From NCBI RefSeq assembly GCF_008704715.1, contig NZ_CP023689.1, positions 2,542,001 through 2,606,000 of the forward strand: DNA of 64,000 bases. The letters are read 5' to 3'. A program made the position numbers and the translations under genes. The notes under the pieces were generated by a model, which had not been told where the DNA came from, searched no databases, and saw nothing but the letters and a program-made list of their open reading frames with translations. Below, piece after piece: positions 34,491-43,736 of the stretch; within the stretch, counting starts at the first letter, position 1, and the number at the start of each line of letters is the position of its first letter. The stretch comes from Streptomyces chartreusis (GTDB taxonomy: Bacteria > Actinomycetota > Actinomycetes > Streptomycetales > Streptomycetaceae).

Positions 34491-35722
34491 GGCTCCAGGT
34501 GTACCACCGACACGCCGGCCGTCCCGGACACCCCCGACGCGTCGCTGACGGCCCCGAGCAGCCGGATGTGCCCCCGCTCGCACATCCGCGCCGCCAGCCC
34601 GGTCAACTCCCGCAGCTGGGCCGGGTCCAGCCCCCGGTCGAGCCCGTCCGCCAGCACGGTCAGCGTCTGCATCGCCGCGGGCACCTCCCCCGCGGGGTCG
34701 ACCTCCAGCACCCCGGGCCCCGTCAGCAGGACCAACGACAGCGCGAGATGACGCAGCTCACCGTCGCCCAGCCGGCCGAGCTCCGTCCGCACTCCGTCGC
34801 CCCGGTCGAGCACGCCCCGTACCGTTCCGTCCGCGAGCACCTCGGCGAGCACGTCCGCCACGGGCCCCGCGCAGCCCGCCCGCGCCGCGGCCACGAGCAG
34901 CGCATGCCGCTGTCCGCACTCGGCCCGCGTCCGCCACAGCACCTCGGCGAGGTTGTCGCACCCGCCGAGCAGCCGCCCGGACCCGGCCGGTACGGCGGCC
35001 CGCATCCGTTCGGGACGCGGGTCGCAGGCGAAGACCGACCGCAGCGCCACCACCATCTGCTCCGCGGCGGCGAGCACCCGGCGCTGCCCGTCCGTCTTGC
35101 CGGCCACCCGCAGCGGCAGCAGTGCGGTGCCGAGCCGGTCGTCGGGCAGCGGAGCCCGTGTCACCGGCGACTGACCGGCCGTGTGCCAGGCCGCCTGCAC
35201 GAAGGGGCGGCTCGGATCGCGCAGGGCCGTCTCCAGCAGGACGAGGCCGCCCGCACTGAGCCGCTCCCCCACGATTCGCAGTTCGGGCTCGGCCTGGACG
35301 GCGACGTCGAGCCGGACCGGTCCCTCGGGGCCGTCGGCCGTGCACCCGATGCGGAAGCCGCGCCGCCGCTGGGCGTCGGGCCGGGCCCGCTCCGGGACGT
35401 ACGCGACCGGGTCCGAGAACGCCTCCCCGACCCCGGCGCCGCCACCGAGCCGCGCCAGCGCCTCGTACGCCCGCAGGGCACTCGTCTTGCCGCAGCCGCT
35501 GGGCCCGGTGAGGAGCGTGAGCGGTCCGAGCGGGAACGCGGCCCGCCGGTGCCGGGCGAACGCGGACAGCCGCAGCTCGGTCAGCCGGGGCCGGCCGGGG
35601 TGCGCCGCGCCGCCCGTCGTATCGGACACGCCCGTACGGCGTTCAGAAGGATGATCGCCCGCCCGCCGCCCCTGAAGCGGTAAGGAGACGGCATCGGCAC
35701 CAGACACAAACGACACGCCCAT
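34487..35722 (-). CDS. RecF/ABC-like AAA ATPase
   Basis: About 411 residues with a P-loop (LLTGPSGCGKTSALRAY near 67) after a LTELRLSAFARHR strand, the opening of AAA_21/RecF-like ATPases. LGDGELRHLALSLVLL near 318 is the ABC signature region, LLTGPGVLEVDPAGEV near 333 resembles Walker B, and a final H-loop region is present. Such proteins act on DNA or as effectors of conflict systems. The N-terminal start is uncertain: ATG 35722 is used here, but a GTG closer to the conserved region (near 35629) or an ATG at 35764 is possible. It is translationally coupled to the MazG-like gene. Confidence 0.7.
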   Translation of the reverse strand: MGVSFVSGADAVSLPLQGRRAGDHPSERRTGVSDTTGGAAHPGRPRLTELRLSAFARHRRAAFPLGPLTLLTGPSGCGKTSALRAYEALARLGGGAGVGEAFSDPVAYVPERARPDAQRRRGFRIGCTADGPEGPVRLDVAVQAEPELRIVGERLSAGGLVLLETALRDPSRPFVQAAWHTAGQSPVTRAPLPDDRLGTALLPLRVAGKTDGQRRVLAAAEQMVVALRSVFACDPRPERMRAAVPAGSGRLLGGCDNLAEVLWRTRAECGQRHALLVAAARAGCAGPVADVLAEVLADGTVRGVLDRGDGVRTELGRLGDGELRHLALSLVLLTGPGVLEVDPAGEVPAAMQTLTVLADGLDRGLDPAQLRELTGLAARMCERGHIRLLGAVSDASGVSGTAGVSVVHLEP

Positions 35723-35807
35723 GTCCGGACCGTAGGCCCCCCGGCGGCGGGCGAACCGTTCCACCCGGGAGCCCTTCCTACGATCGGGCGACCGTAACGC
35801 CGGGCCG

Positions 35808-36197
35808 TCAGGTACCGGGAACCCCGGCGCCCTCCATCAGTCCGCTCACCTCGGTGCCGGGCGGGGTCAGCAGGAACACGTTCCGGTCGACCCGGTGCAT
35901 CCCGCTGCCCAGGCCGAAGACGACGCCGGTGCTGAAGTCGAGGACGCGCTTGGCGACCTCGTTCTCCGCCCCGGTGAGGTCCAGGAGCACCGGGATGCCC
36001 GCCATCAGCGTCTCGGCGACCTCGCGCGCGTCGCCGAACACATTGACCCGCAGAACGACGAAGCGGCGGCGGGGCTCCGTCTCCGCCTCCGGCATCGCAC
36101 GATGGTCGACCGCCGACGGCCACGCGTCGCGGCCGCGCAACGGCACGACCTGGGCGAGCCCCTCCCACTGTTCATCGGTGACGTCGTGGCTGTTCAC
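35808..36197 (-). CDS. sepF: Short SepF-family protein
   Basis: A 129-residue SepF paralogue. The SepF core is present: RRRFVVLRVNVFGDAREVAE, PVLLDLTGAENEVAKRVLDF and TGVVFGLGSGMHRVDRNVFLL. SepF tethers FtsZ to the membrane through an N-terminal amphipathic helix; here the N-terminus is short and polar and the usual long linker is missing, so membrane anchoring is unclear. Streptomyces has several SepF-like proteins in addition to the division copy. GGAG lies four to five bases before the GTG at 36197. It is divergent from the assimilatory nitrate reductase gene. Confidence 0.85.
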   Translation of the reverse strand: MNSHDVTDEQWEGLAQVVPLRGRDAWPSAVDHRAMPEAETEPRRRFVVLRVNVFGDAREVAETLMAGIPVLLDLTGAENEVAKRVLDFSTGVVFGLGSGMHRVDRNVFLLTPPGTEVSGLMEGAGVPGT

Positions 36198-36384
36198 CGG
36201 CTCCCCCCGCCTTGACTCGCCTTCAATGCCTGCACCGGCCAATTCTTACGCCAAGTCACCCGTTCGGCCCAACAGCGACACGGTGCGCGACCGCCTCACA
36301 CGCCCCACATCGCGCCACCGCAAGCCCCTCACATCGCACGACGGGCGGCTGTGTGGCCGACGTAACTCCTCATGATCAAGGGAT

Positions 36385-36400
36385 GTGACATCGACGTAAC
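36385..36400 (+). promoter_or_regulatory. GlnR-like box before the assimilatory nitrate reductase
   Basis: GTGAC, six bases, GTAAC, 52 bp before the GTG start. The Streptomyces GlnR consensus is GTnAC-n6-GaAAC with an 11-bp half-site period, so the match is good in the first half and one mismatch off in the second. A further GTAAC lies at 36362. Nitrogen control by GlnR is expected for this enzyme. Confidence 0.6.
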
Positions 36401-36452
36401 GGGCAATTCGTACGCTCCAGGCAGCACCCCGGCAGCCGGAGAAAGGCAACGC

Positions 36453-39400
36453 GTGACCTCGACCACCTCCACGTCCCAGGTCCGCACCGTCTGCGCGTAC
36501 TGCGGGGTCGGCTGCGGAATCCTGCTGGACGTCGGGATGGGGCCCGACGGGCGGCGTACGGTCCTGAAGGCGTCCGGGGACAAGGCACACCCGGCGAACG
36601 CGGGCCGGCTGTGCACGAAGGGCGCGACGACGGCCGAGATGCTGGCCGCGCCCGGCCGGCTGACGACGGCGCTGGTCAGGGGCGAGCGGGGCGAGGAGCC
36701 CGGGCCCGCCCCGATGGCGGACGCCGTGGCCCGCACCGCCGGCCGGCTGCGCGCGATCATCGACGAGCACGGGCCGGACGCGCTCGCCTTCTACGTCTCC
36801 GGGCAGATGAGCCTGGAGGCCCAGTACCTGGCGAACAAGCTGGCCAAGGGGTTCGTGGGGACGAACCAGATCGAGTCGAACTCCCGGCTGTGCATGGCGA
36901 GCGCGGGGGCGGGCTACAAGCTGTCGCTGGGGGCGGACGGGCCGCCCGGGTCGTACGAGGACTTCGACAGGGCGGACGTCTTCCTCGTGATCGGCTCGAA
37001 CATGGCCGACTGCCACCCGATCCTCTTCCTGCGGATGATGGAGCGGGTCAAGGCGGGCGCCAAGCTGATCGTGGTCGATCCGCGGCGCACCGCCACCGCC
37101 GCGAAGGCCGACCTCTTCCTCCAGATCGAGCCGGGCACCGACCTCGCGCTGCTCAACGGTCTGCTGCGGCTGCTCGTCGACAACGGCCGCACCGACCCCG
37201 GTTTCATCGCCGAGCACACCGAGGGCTGGGAGGCGATGCCCGGCTTCCTCGCCGACTACGCGCCCGCCGCCGTCGCGGAGATCACCTCTCTCGCCGAGGA
37301 CGACATCCGCGAGGCCGCCCGGCTGATCGGCGAGGCGGGCGAGTGGATGAGCTGCTGGACGATGGGGCTGAACCAGTCCACGCACGGCACCTGGAACACG
37401 AACGCCCTGGTCAACCTGCATCTGGCGACCGGAGCGATCTGCCGTCCCGGCTCGGGTCCGTTCTCGCTGACCGGGCAGCCGAACGCCATGGGCGGGCGCG
37501 AGATGGGCTACATGGGGCCGGGGCTGCCGGGGCAGCGGTCGGTGCTCGTCGAGGCCGAGCGGACCTTCGTCGAGGAGCTGTGGGAGCTGCCGCCGGGGAC
37601 GCTGCGTGCCGACGGGGTGGGCCGGGGCACCGTGGAGATGTTCCAGAAGATGGCCGACGGCGAGATCAAGGCCTGCTGGATCATCTGCACCAACCCGGTC
37701 GCCTCGGTCGCGAACCGCCGTACGGTCATCGAGGGGCTGGAGGCCGCTGAGTTCGTCGTCACTCAGGACGTGTTCGGCGAGACCGAGACCAACGCGTACG
37801 CCGATGTCGTACTGCCCGGCGCGATGTGGACCGAGGGCGAGGGCGTCTTCGTCAACAGCGAGCGCGGTCTGACGCTGACCCGGCCGGTGGCGGACCCGCC
37901 GGGCGAGGCGATGGCCGACTGGCGGATCATCGCGGCCGTGGCGTGTGCGATGGGGTACGAGAAGGGGTTCTCCTACGACAGCGCCGAGGACGTCTTCGAG
38001 GAGATACGGCGGGCCTGGAACCCGGTGACGGGCTGGGATCTGCGCGGGGTGACCTACGAGCGGCTGCGGGCCACGCCCGTGCAGTGGCCGGCGGCCGAGG
38101 TGGACGGTCCGGCGCGCAATCCGATCCGGTACGTCGACGAGGACGGCGGGCTGCGCTTCCCGACGGCGAGCGGGCGGGCGGCCTTCCATGCGCGTCCGCA
38201 CCTGCCGGCCGCCGAGATGCCGGACGACGACTATCCCTTCCTGCTGAACACCGGGCGGGTGCAGCACCAGTGGCACACGCTGACGAAGACCGGGAAGGTC
38301 GCCAAGCTCAACAAACTGAACCCGGGGCCGTTCGTGGAGGTGCATCCGCGGGACGCCCGGGAGCTGGGCATCGCCGACGGGGACCGGGTGGAGGTCGCCT
38401 CGCGGCGGGGGCGGGCGGTGCTGCCGGCCGTGGTGACCGAGCGGGTGCGGCCCGGGGGTGCTTTCGCGCCGTTCCACTGGAACGACCTGTTCGGGGAGTA
38501 TCTGAGCGTCAACGCGGTGACCAGCGACGCGGTGGATCCGATCTCCTTCCAGCCGGAGTTCAAGGTGTGCGCCGTGTCCCTGACGAAGGTCGCGGCCCCC
38601 CTGCCGGAGGCGCCGGTGCGGGCGCTGACGCCCACGGCCGTCACTCCGGGCCCGGCCGGTCCCTTCGGGCTGGAACCCGCGCCGCCGCCCGTGCTGACCG
38701 CTCAGGAACGCCTGTATCTGACCGGCTTCCTCGCCGGTATCGAGACCGGCGCGCCCGGCATCCCTGTCCTGCCGCCGGGCGCGCCCTTCAGTCCCGAGCA
38801 CGCCACGTGGGTCAACGGCGTCCTCGCCGGCATGTACTCACGGTCCGCGAGTGCCCCCGCCGCGGCGGAGGGGCCCGGCCGTGAGGTCGTGGTGCTGTGG
38901 GCCTCGCAGACCGGCAACGCCGAGGAGTTCGCCACCGCGACCGCCGAGCGGCTCGGCTCGGCGGGGCACCGGGCCACACTGGTCGGCATGGACGAGGCCG
39001 ACGTCGGCACTCTCGCCCGCAGCGCCGATCTGCTCTTCATCACGAGCACGTTCGGCGACGGCGACGCACCCGACAACGGCTCCGGCCTCTGGGACACGCT
39101 GACGGACGAGGGCGCGCCCCGGCTGGACGGCGCGCGGTACGCGGTGCTCGCCCTCGGCGACTCCTCGTACGACGACTTCTGCGGGCACGGCCGCCGCCTC
39201 GACGCGCGCCTCGACGAGCTGGGCGGGGTGCGGCTGGCCCCGCGCACGGACTGCGAGCCGGACTACGAGCCGTCCGCGGGGGCCTGGCTCGACGAGGTCC
39301 TCACGGCGCTGGGCGGCACCGAGGCCCCCGCCACCGAGAGCCCCGGGTCCGTGCCCGAGCCCGGGCTCAAGTCCGAGGTCAAGTCCGGGCGCAAGCCGGC

Positions 39401-40508
39401 TCCCGCCACCGCCCGGCTGGTCGGCAACCGGCTGCTGAGCCGGCCCGGCGCGGGCAAGGAGGTGTGCCGGTTCACGTTCGACACGAGCGGGACCCCGCTG
39501 ACGTACGAGGCGGGCGACGCGCTCGGCATACGGCCCGTCAACTCGCCCGCGCTGGTGGAGGAGTGGCTGGCGGTCACCGGAGTCGACGCCTCGGCAGCCG
39601 TGGAACTCGACGGCATCGGCGCGACGTCGTTCGCCGAGGCCCTGCACCGGCATCTCGACATCACGCGGATCACTCCGGACCTGCTGCGCTTCGCCGCCGA
39701 ACGCGTCCGCGACGACCAGGAGTTGCGCAGGCTGCTGCGGCCCGACAACAAGGACGGGCTGGCGCAGTGGAGCTGGGGGCGGCAGGCCGTGGACGTGATC
39801 GCCGAGCATCCGGTGCGGGCGGGTGCCGGAGAGTGGGCCGGGGTGCTGAAGAAGCTCCAGCCGCGTCTGTACTCGATATCGTCCAGCCCGCTCGTCGACC
39901 CGCACAGCGTGTCCCTGACGGTCTCCGTGGTGCGGTACGAGAACCTGCACGGCCGGCGGCGCGGCGGGGTCTGCTCGCCCTTCCTCGCCGACGCCGGCGC
40001 GGACACCGAGGTGCCGGTGTTCGTGCAGCGCTCCCCGCACTTCAGACCGCCCGCGGACGCCTCGACGCCGATGGTGATGGTCGGCCCTGGCACCGGGGTC
40101 GCGCCGTTCGTCGGCTTCCTCCAGGAGCGGCGCGCGCTCGGGCACCGGGCACCCAACTGGCTGTTCTTCGGCGAGCAGCACCGGGCCAGCGACTTCTACT
40201 ACGAGGAGGAGCTGACCGGACTGCTCGGCGAGGGCACCCTCGACCGTCTCGACACGGCGTTCTCCCGCGACCAGCGCAACAAGGTGTACGTCCAGGACCG
40301 GATGCGCGAGCACGGCCCCGAGCTGTGGCGGTGGCTGCAGGACGGCGCCCACTTCTACGTCTGCGGCGACGCCTCGCGGATGGCCAAGGACGTGGACCGT
40401 GCCCTGCGGGACATCGCGGTCGCGCACGGCGGGCTGGCGGAGTCCGAGGCGTCGGCGTACGTGAAGCAGCTGGCGGCGGCGAAGCGGTACGTGCGGGACG
40501 TCTACTGA
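36453..40508 (+). CDS. Assimilatory nitrate reductase fused to NADPH-flavin reductase
   Basis: A 1351-residue single-chain enzyme. The N-terminal ~700 residues are a molybdopterin nitrate reductase with an N-terminal [4Fe-4S] site (CAYCGVGCG...LCTKG, Cys near 14-52). After a linker resembling the N-terminus of sulfite reductase flavoprotein ([15 protein letters not shown]), a flavodoxin domain (~809-940; [11 protein letters not shown]), an FAD domain (~985-1200; RLYSISSSP) and an NADPH domain ([15 protein letters not shown] near 1208) follow. It would reduce cytosolic nitrate to nitrite directly with NADPH. The GTG at 36453 has GGAG-AAAGG upstream. It is monocistronic; nitrite reductase and a nitrate transporter are not in the window. 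Confidence 0.93.
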   Translation: MTSTTSTSQVRTVCAYCGVGCGILLDVGMGPDGRRTVLKASGDKAHPANAGRLCTKGATTAEMLAAPGRLTTALVRGERGEEPGPAPMADAVARTAGRLRAIIDEHGPDALAFYVSGQMSLEAQYLANKLAKGFVGTNQIESNSRLCMASAGAGYKLSLGADGPPGSYEDFDRADVFLVIGSNMADCHPILFLRMMERVKAGAKLIVVDPRRTATAAKADLFLQIEPGTDLALLNGLLRLLVDNGRTDPGFIAEHTEGWEAMPGFLADYAPAAVAEITSLAEDDIREAARLIGEAGEWMSCWTMGLNQSTHGTWNTNALVNLHLATGAICRPGSGPFSLTGQPNAMGGREMGYMGPGLPGQRSVLVEAERTFVEELWELPPGTLRADGVGRGTVEMFQKMADGEIKACWIICTNPVASVANRRTVIEGLEAAEFVVTQDVFGETETNAYADVVLPGAMWTEGEGVFVNSERGLTLTRPVADPPGEAMADWRIIAAVACAMGYEKGFSYDSAEDVFEEIRRAWNPVTGWDLRGVTYERLRATPVQWPAAEVDGPARNPIRYVDEDGGLRFPTASGRAAFHARPHLPAAEMPDDDYPFLLNTGRVQHQWHTLTKTGKVAKLNKLNPGPFVEVHPRDARELGIADGDRVEVASRRGRAVLPAVVTERVRPGGAFAPFHWNDLFGEYLSVNAVTSDAVDPISFQPEFKVCAVSLTKVAAPLPEAPVRALTPTAVTPGPAGPFGLEPAPPPVLTAQERLYLTGFLAGIETGAPGIPVLPPGAPFSPEHATWVNGVLAGMYSRSASAPAAAEGPGREVVVLWASQTGNAEEFATATAERLGSAGHRATLVGMDEADVGTLARSADLLFITSTFGDGDAPDNGSGLWDTLTDEGAPRLDGARYAVLALGDSSYDDFCGHGRRLDARLDELGGVRLAPRTDCEPDYEPSAGAWLDEVLTALGGTEAPATESPGSVPEPGLKSEVKSGRKPAPATARLVGNRLLSRPGAGKEVCRFTFDTSGTPLTYEAGDALGIRPVNSPALVEEWLAVTGVDASAAVELDGIGATSFAEALHRHLDITRITPDLLRFAAERVRDDQELRRLLRPDNKDGLAQWSWGRQAVDVIAEHPVRAGAGEWAGVLKKLQPRLYSISSSPLVDPHSVSLTVSVVRYENLHGRRRGGVCSPFLADAGADTEVPVFVQRSPHFRPPADASTPMVMVGPGTGVAPFVGFLQERRALGHRAPNWLFFGEQHRASDFYYEEELTGLLGEGTLDRLDTAFSRDQRNKVYVQDRMREHGPELWRWLQDGAHFYVCGDASRMAKDVDRALRDIAVAHGGLAESEASAYVKQLAAAKRYVRDVY

Positions 40509-40578
40509 CTCCCACCCGCCTCGCACCGGACTCAAGGACGGCTGCAACCGGATGACGACGCCGCTGCGAGCGCAGACG

Positions 40579-41097
40579 TCAGGCCGCGGTCGTCCGGGTG
40601 AAGCGGAGCGTGCCGGTGACCGTGGTGAGGCCGCGCATCATGCCGAGCTGGTTCCAGCCCATGCCGAACTGCTCGCGGTCCACGGTGAATTCGGCCTCCA
40701 GGGTGAGCGACTTGTCGTCCGCGCCGACGAGGCGGGCGGTGACGGACTTGGGGCGGCTGATGCCGCGCACGGTGAGCTGACCGACGACGTGCACCTCCTC
40801 GCCGTCGCGCAGTTCGGCGCTGCGGACCGAGAAGGTGATCTCGGGGTGATTGGCGGCGTCGAAGAAGTCGGCGGAGCGCAGGTGCTCGTCGCGCTTGGCA
40901 CTGCGGGTGTCCAGGGAGGTGGCGTCGAGGGTGATCGTGCCGACGGCGGAGCCGTCGGACCGCACCTCGCCGTTGCCGGCGACGGCGGCGAAGGCGCCCT
41001 TCACCGTGACCAGGCCCCACATGGTCCTGTGCCGCAGGGCGACGGTGGAGGCGGTGCTGTCGAGCTGCCAGGTTCCGGTTTCGACGGCGACGGTCAT
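40579..41097 (-). CDS. YceI-family lipocalin-like protein
   Basis: A 172-residue beta-barrel YceI protein (TWQLDSTASTVALRHRTMWG, TITLDATSLDTRSAKRDEHLRSADFFD, QLTVRGISRPKSV). YceI proteins bind polyisoprenoid-like amphiphiles; many are periplasmic, but this one has no signal peptide and is presumably cytosolic, as with most actinobacterial members. It is divergent from a MarR-family gene and both probably answer to the two operators between them. A role in stress or small-molecule response is inferred from this pairing. Confidence 0.9.
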   Translation of the reverse strand: MTVAVETGTWQLDSTASTVALRHRTMWGLVTVKGAFAAVAGNGEVRSDGSAVGTITLDATSLDTRSAKRDEHLRSADFFDAANHPEITFSVRSAELRDGEEVHVVGQLTVRGISRPKSVTARLVGADDKSLTLEAEFTVDREQFGMGWNQLGMMRGLTTVTGTLRFTRTTAA

Positions 41098-41153
41098 GAT
41101 CTTTCACTCCTGAGCATCGGGGGCATCGCAGGGGGACTGCAAGGGGGGTGTAA

Positions 41154-41198
41154 TCCAAATTTGGACGACACCACACTAACCGATACTCCAAATTTGAA
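41154..41198. promoter_or_regulatory. Twin MarR operators between yceI and marR-type genes
   Basis: TCCAAATTTGGA (41154-41165, perfect palindrome) and TCCAAATTTGAA (41187-41198, one mismatch) have centres 33 bp apart, about three helix turns. They lie 57-68 bp from the YceI start and 21-32 bp from the MarR start. AT-rich palindromes of this kind are typical MarR sites. Confidence 0.8.
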
Positions 41199-41218
41199 CA
41201 ACAGATACACTCGAATTC

Positions 41219-41701
41219 ATGGCCGACCACTCCGACTGCCCCTCCGCCTCCGGCGACAGCCTGCTGCCCGTCGAGCTGCACGCCTGGATGCTGATGCTGG
41301 CCGCGACGGGAGCGGTCGAGCAGGAGCTGCGCAGCGTGGTCAAGGACCGGCTGGACGTCTCGCACGACGAGTTCCTGGTGCTGTGCCTGCTCGCCGCGGA
41401 CCCCGGCCAGGCCCTGCGCATGACGCGGATCGCCGAGCTCCTGGGCCGTCCCAAGACTCGCCTCACCTACCAGATCGCCTGCCTCCAGCACGCCGGCCTG
41501 GTCACCCGGAGGTCGGTCTGCGGCGACAAGCGCGGCGTCGAGGTCGCGCTCACGGAGAAGGCCCGAGGCCTCCTCAAGGAGGCTTCCGCGGCCCTCGCGG
41601 AGACGGTCAAGGAGGCGCTGACCCGGTTCATGGGCCCCTCCCAGCGCGAGGCGATGTGCGCGCTGATGCCCGACTTCATCGGAGAGCCGGCTCCGGAGTA
41701 G
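41219..41701 (+). CDS. MarR-family regulator
   Basis: A 160-residue winged-helix regulator. The MarR DNA-binding domain is clear (SHDEFLVLCLLAAD, LRMTRIAELLGRPKTRLTYQIACLQHAGLV, wing VCGDKRGVEVALTEKARGLL). Two Cys (residues near 57 and 102) could be redox-sensitive, but no OhrR-type N-terminal Cys is obvious. The gene is divergent from yceI; the second operator overlaps its likely promoter, so autoregulation is expected. The inducing signal is unknown. Confidence 0.9.
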   Translation: MADHSDCPSASGDSLLPVELHAWMLMLAATGAVEQELRSVVKDRLDVSHDEFLVLCLLAADPGQALRMTRIAELLGRPKTRLTYQIACLQHAGLVTRRSVCGDKRGVEVALTEKARGLLKEASAALAETVKEALTRFMGPSQREAMCALMPDFIGEPAPE

Positions 41702-41802
41702 TCCCGGCGACCGGGGGCGCGCGGACCGGCGGAGCACGTCCGCCGAACGTTCCCGGCGCGAACGCCGTCATAGCGGTACCGGCCCTCGAAGGGAGTGCCG
41801 CC

Positions 41803-42261
41803 ATGACCGCCGTACCCGTCAGTGCCCGCGTCGTGTTCCGTGCCGCAGCGGCGGTGGGGCTGGTGTGCGCGGTCGCCGGCTGCGCCGACGAACCCGAGCC
41901 CGCGGCGACTGTCACCTCTTGGCGTGAGCCCGACTCGTACACCTACACGCTGCGGTCCAGCGAGGGAGAGCGGAGCCTGATCGGTGCCTTCCGGATCACT
42001 GTCCGCGACGGTGCCGTGGTCAAGGCGGTGGGCCTCGACGACAGCGGCCGGCGCGTCGTCGACGACGTCCCGGACACGGTGCCCACCATCGGGGAGCTGC
42101 TGGGCGAGTGGCGGCAGGCGCGGCGGGACGACGCGGACAAGGCGGAGGTCGAGTACGCGCGCGACGGGCACCCGGAGCGGATCTCGCTGGACTGGATGGA
42201 GAACGCGATCGACGACGAAGCCCTCTACGTCATCAGCGACTTCGAGCCCGTCGACGGCTGA
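41803..42261 (+). CDS. Predicted lipoprotein, DUF6174-like
   Basis: A 152-residue exported protein with a signal sequence ending in lipobox VAGC (Cys near 27), so it should be anchored on the outer face of the membrane. The mature part has the pattern of DUF6174 (YTYTLRSSEG, FRITVRDGAVVKAVGLDD, TIGELLGEWRQAR, ERISLDWMENAIDDEALYVI). Function unknown. A GGGAG site lies eight bases before the ATG. It stands alone between marR and the convergent sigma factor gene. Confidence 0.8.
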   Translation: MTAVPVSARVVFRAAAAVGLVCAVAGCADEPEPAATVTSWREPDSYTYTLRSSEGERSLIGAFRITVRDGAVVKAVGLDDSGRRVVDDVPDTVPTIGELLGEWRQARRDDADKAEVEYARDGHPERISLDWMENAIDDEALYVISDFEPVDG

Positions 42262-42299
42262 CCCGGGGCCGCACGGGAGACCGTCGTCCGGAGTCGTCG

Positions 42300-43304
42300 T
42301 CAGAGGTCGTCGAGATAGTCCCGCAGCGCCTGGGAGCGGGACGGGTGGCGGAGCTTGCTCATCGTCCTGGTCTCGATCTGACGGATGCGTTCGCGGGTGA
42401 CGCCGTAGACGTGGCCGATCTCCTCCAGGGTCCGGGGGCGGCCGTCGGTGAGTCCGTAGCGAAGGGCGATGATGCCGGCCTCGCGGGCGGTCATGCCGGT
42501 CAGCAGCTCGCGGATGGCGTCCTGGAGCAGGTGGTGGGTGACTGCCTCCCAGGGGGAGGGCAGGTCGGTGTCCTCGATGAGGTCGCCGAACTCGCCGTCG
42601 CCGTCGTCGCTCAGGGCGGCGTGCAGGGAGACCGGTTCCCTGGTGTAGGCATCGATCTCGACGAGCCGCTCCACCGGTACCTCGGCCTTCGCGGCGAGTT
42701 CCTCGGGGGTCGGCATGATGCCCGTGTCCTGCATCAGCTCCCGGCGCGCGCGTGCCACCCGGTTGATGATCTCGACGGTGTGCACGGGGATCCGGATGGT
42801 GCGGCTCTGGTCGGCGAGGGCCCGGGTGACCGCCTGCTTGATCCACCAGGTCGCATAGGTGGAGAACTTGAAGCCCTTGGCGTAGTCGAACTTCTCCACC
42901 GCCCGGATGAGCCCGGCGTTGCCCTCCTGGACGAGGTCGAGGAAGTCCAGACCGCGGCCGGTGTACCGCTTGGCCACGGAGACGACGAGGCGGAGGTTGG
43001 CCTCGGTGAGGTGCGCCTTGGCCCGCCGGCCGTCCTCGATGAGGAACGCCAGCTCCTCCGCGTGGCGCCCTGGCCGCCCCTCCGCCAGGAGCCGCTCGGC
43101 GTACAGACCGGCCTCGATGCGTCTGGCGAGGTCCACTTCCTGGTCCGCGGTGAGCAGCCGGACCCGGGCGATGACGCGCAGATAGTCCTTCACCGGGTCG
43201 GTGCTGCCGCCCTGGCCTTCGAGCTGCGGCCGCGGACCGTCGGTGTCGTCGTCGGGCGGCGTCGGCGGCGCCGGGTGTGCGCCGTCCCGTTCCAGGACGC
43301 TCAT
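42300..43304 (-). CDS. Hrd-type RNA polymerase sigma factor (sigma-70 group 1/2)
   Basis: A 334-residue sigma factor close to HrdA/HrdD. Region 1.2 ([17 protein letters not shown]), the hallmark region 2 ([40 protein letters not shown]), region 3 ([17 protein letters not shown]) and region 4 ([20 protein letters not shown]) are complete, while the long N-terminal extension of HrdB is missing. It should recognise ordinary -35/-10 promoters as an alternative principal-like sigma factor. The ATG at 43304 has GGAGGGAGG upstream; an ATG 18 codons earlier is less likely. It is divergent from narGHJI. Confidence 0.92.
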   Translation of the reverse strand: MSVLERDGAHPAPPTPPDDDTDGPRPQLEGQGGSTDPVKDYLRVIARVRLLTADQEVDLARRIEAGLYAERLLAEGRPGRHAEELAFLIEDGRRAKAHLTEANLRLVVSVAKRYTGRGLDFLDLVQEGNAGLIRAVEKFDYAKGFKFSTYATWWIKQAVTRALADQSRTIRIPVHTVEIINRVARARRELMQDTGIMPTPEELAAKAEVPVERLVEIDAYTREPVSLHAALSDDGDGEFGDLIEDTDLPSPWEAVTHHLLQDAIRELLTGMTAREAGIIALRYGLTDGRPRTLEEIGHVYGVTRERIRQIETRTMSKLRHPSRSQALRDYLDDL

Positions 43305-43736
43305 GTGGCCTCCCTCCGCGGACGGCAGGGGAATTGCGGAAACCGCGCCGAACGCCAAGTCCGGCCTGCCGAACCGGAAACGTCGACGAATGGGATCAGC
43401 GCGCCTCCGGGCAATTCCGCGGACCCGTCAGGGAGATTGTGCTGCCGGGCACCTTTGACGACGCTTCGACTGCTCACTCATTCGAGGCTACCACCGCGAT
43501 TCCGCCGCAGACGGCCGTCCGGGAGCCGCTATTCGCTGTGATGAACCTCGCGCTTGACAGGCGTTTCAGGGGTGTGGGCAATGAAACCGAGCGGATGCTC
43601 ATTTCGCCTCCCGTCGCCCCTGCGCCCCTTGACCGAAACCCATCCACGTCATTTGCAAAGGGAATCAAAAAATAGTTTCTAGATACATCAAGGTGGCCTG
43701 AAAGAGATCCGTGCAACAGGTCCACGAGGCGCATCC
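43305..43736. other. 432-bp divergent control region between sigma factor gene and narG
   Basis: No credible gene. A TTGACA at 43553 with poor -10 and a very AT-rich patch at about 43648-43690 (TTTGCAAAGGGAATC, a run of six A, TAGTTTCTAGATA) stand out against the GC-rich surroundings. The patch ends about 50 bp before the narG start and is its likely promoter. I found no convincing FNR, DosR or GlnR consensus. Confidence 0.5.

Noticed and set aside
36246-38801. 851-codon minus-strand frame opposite the fused nitrate reductase
   Set aside because: Low-complexity Arg/Gly/Pro translation without motifs, no ribosome site, and the plus strand encodes a fully recognisable enzyme.
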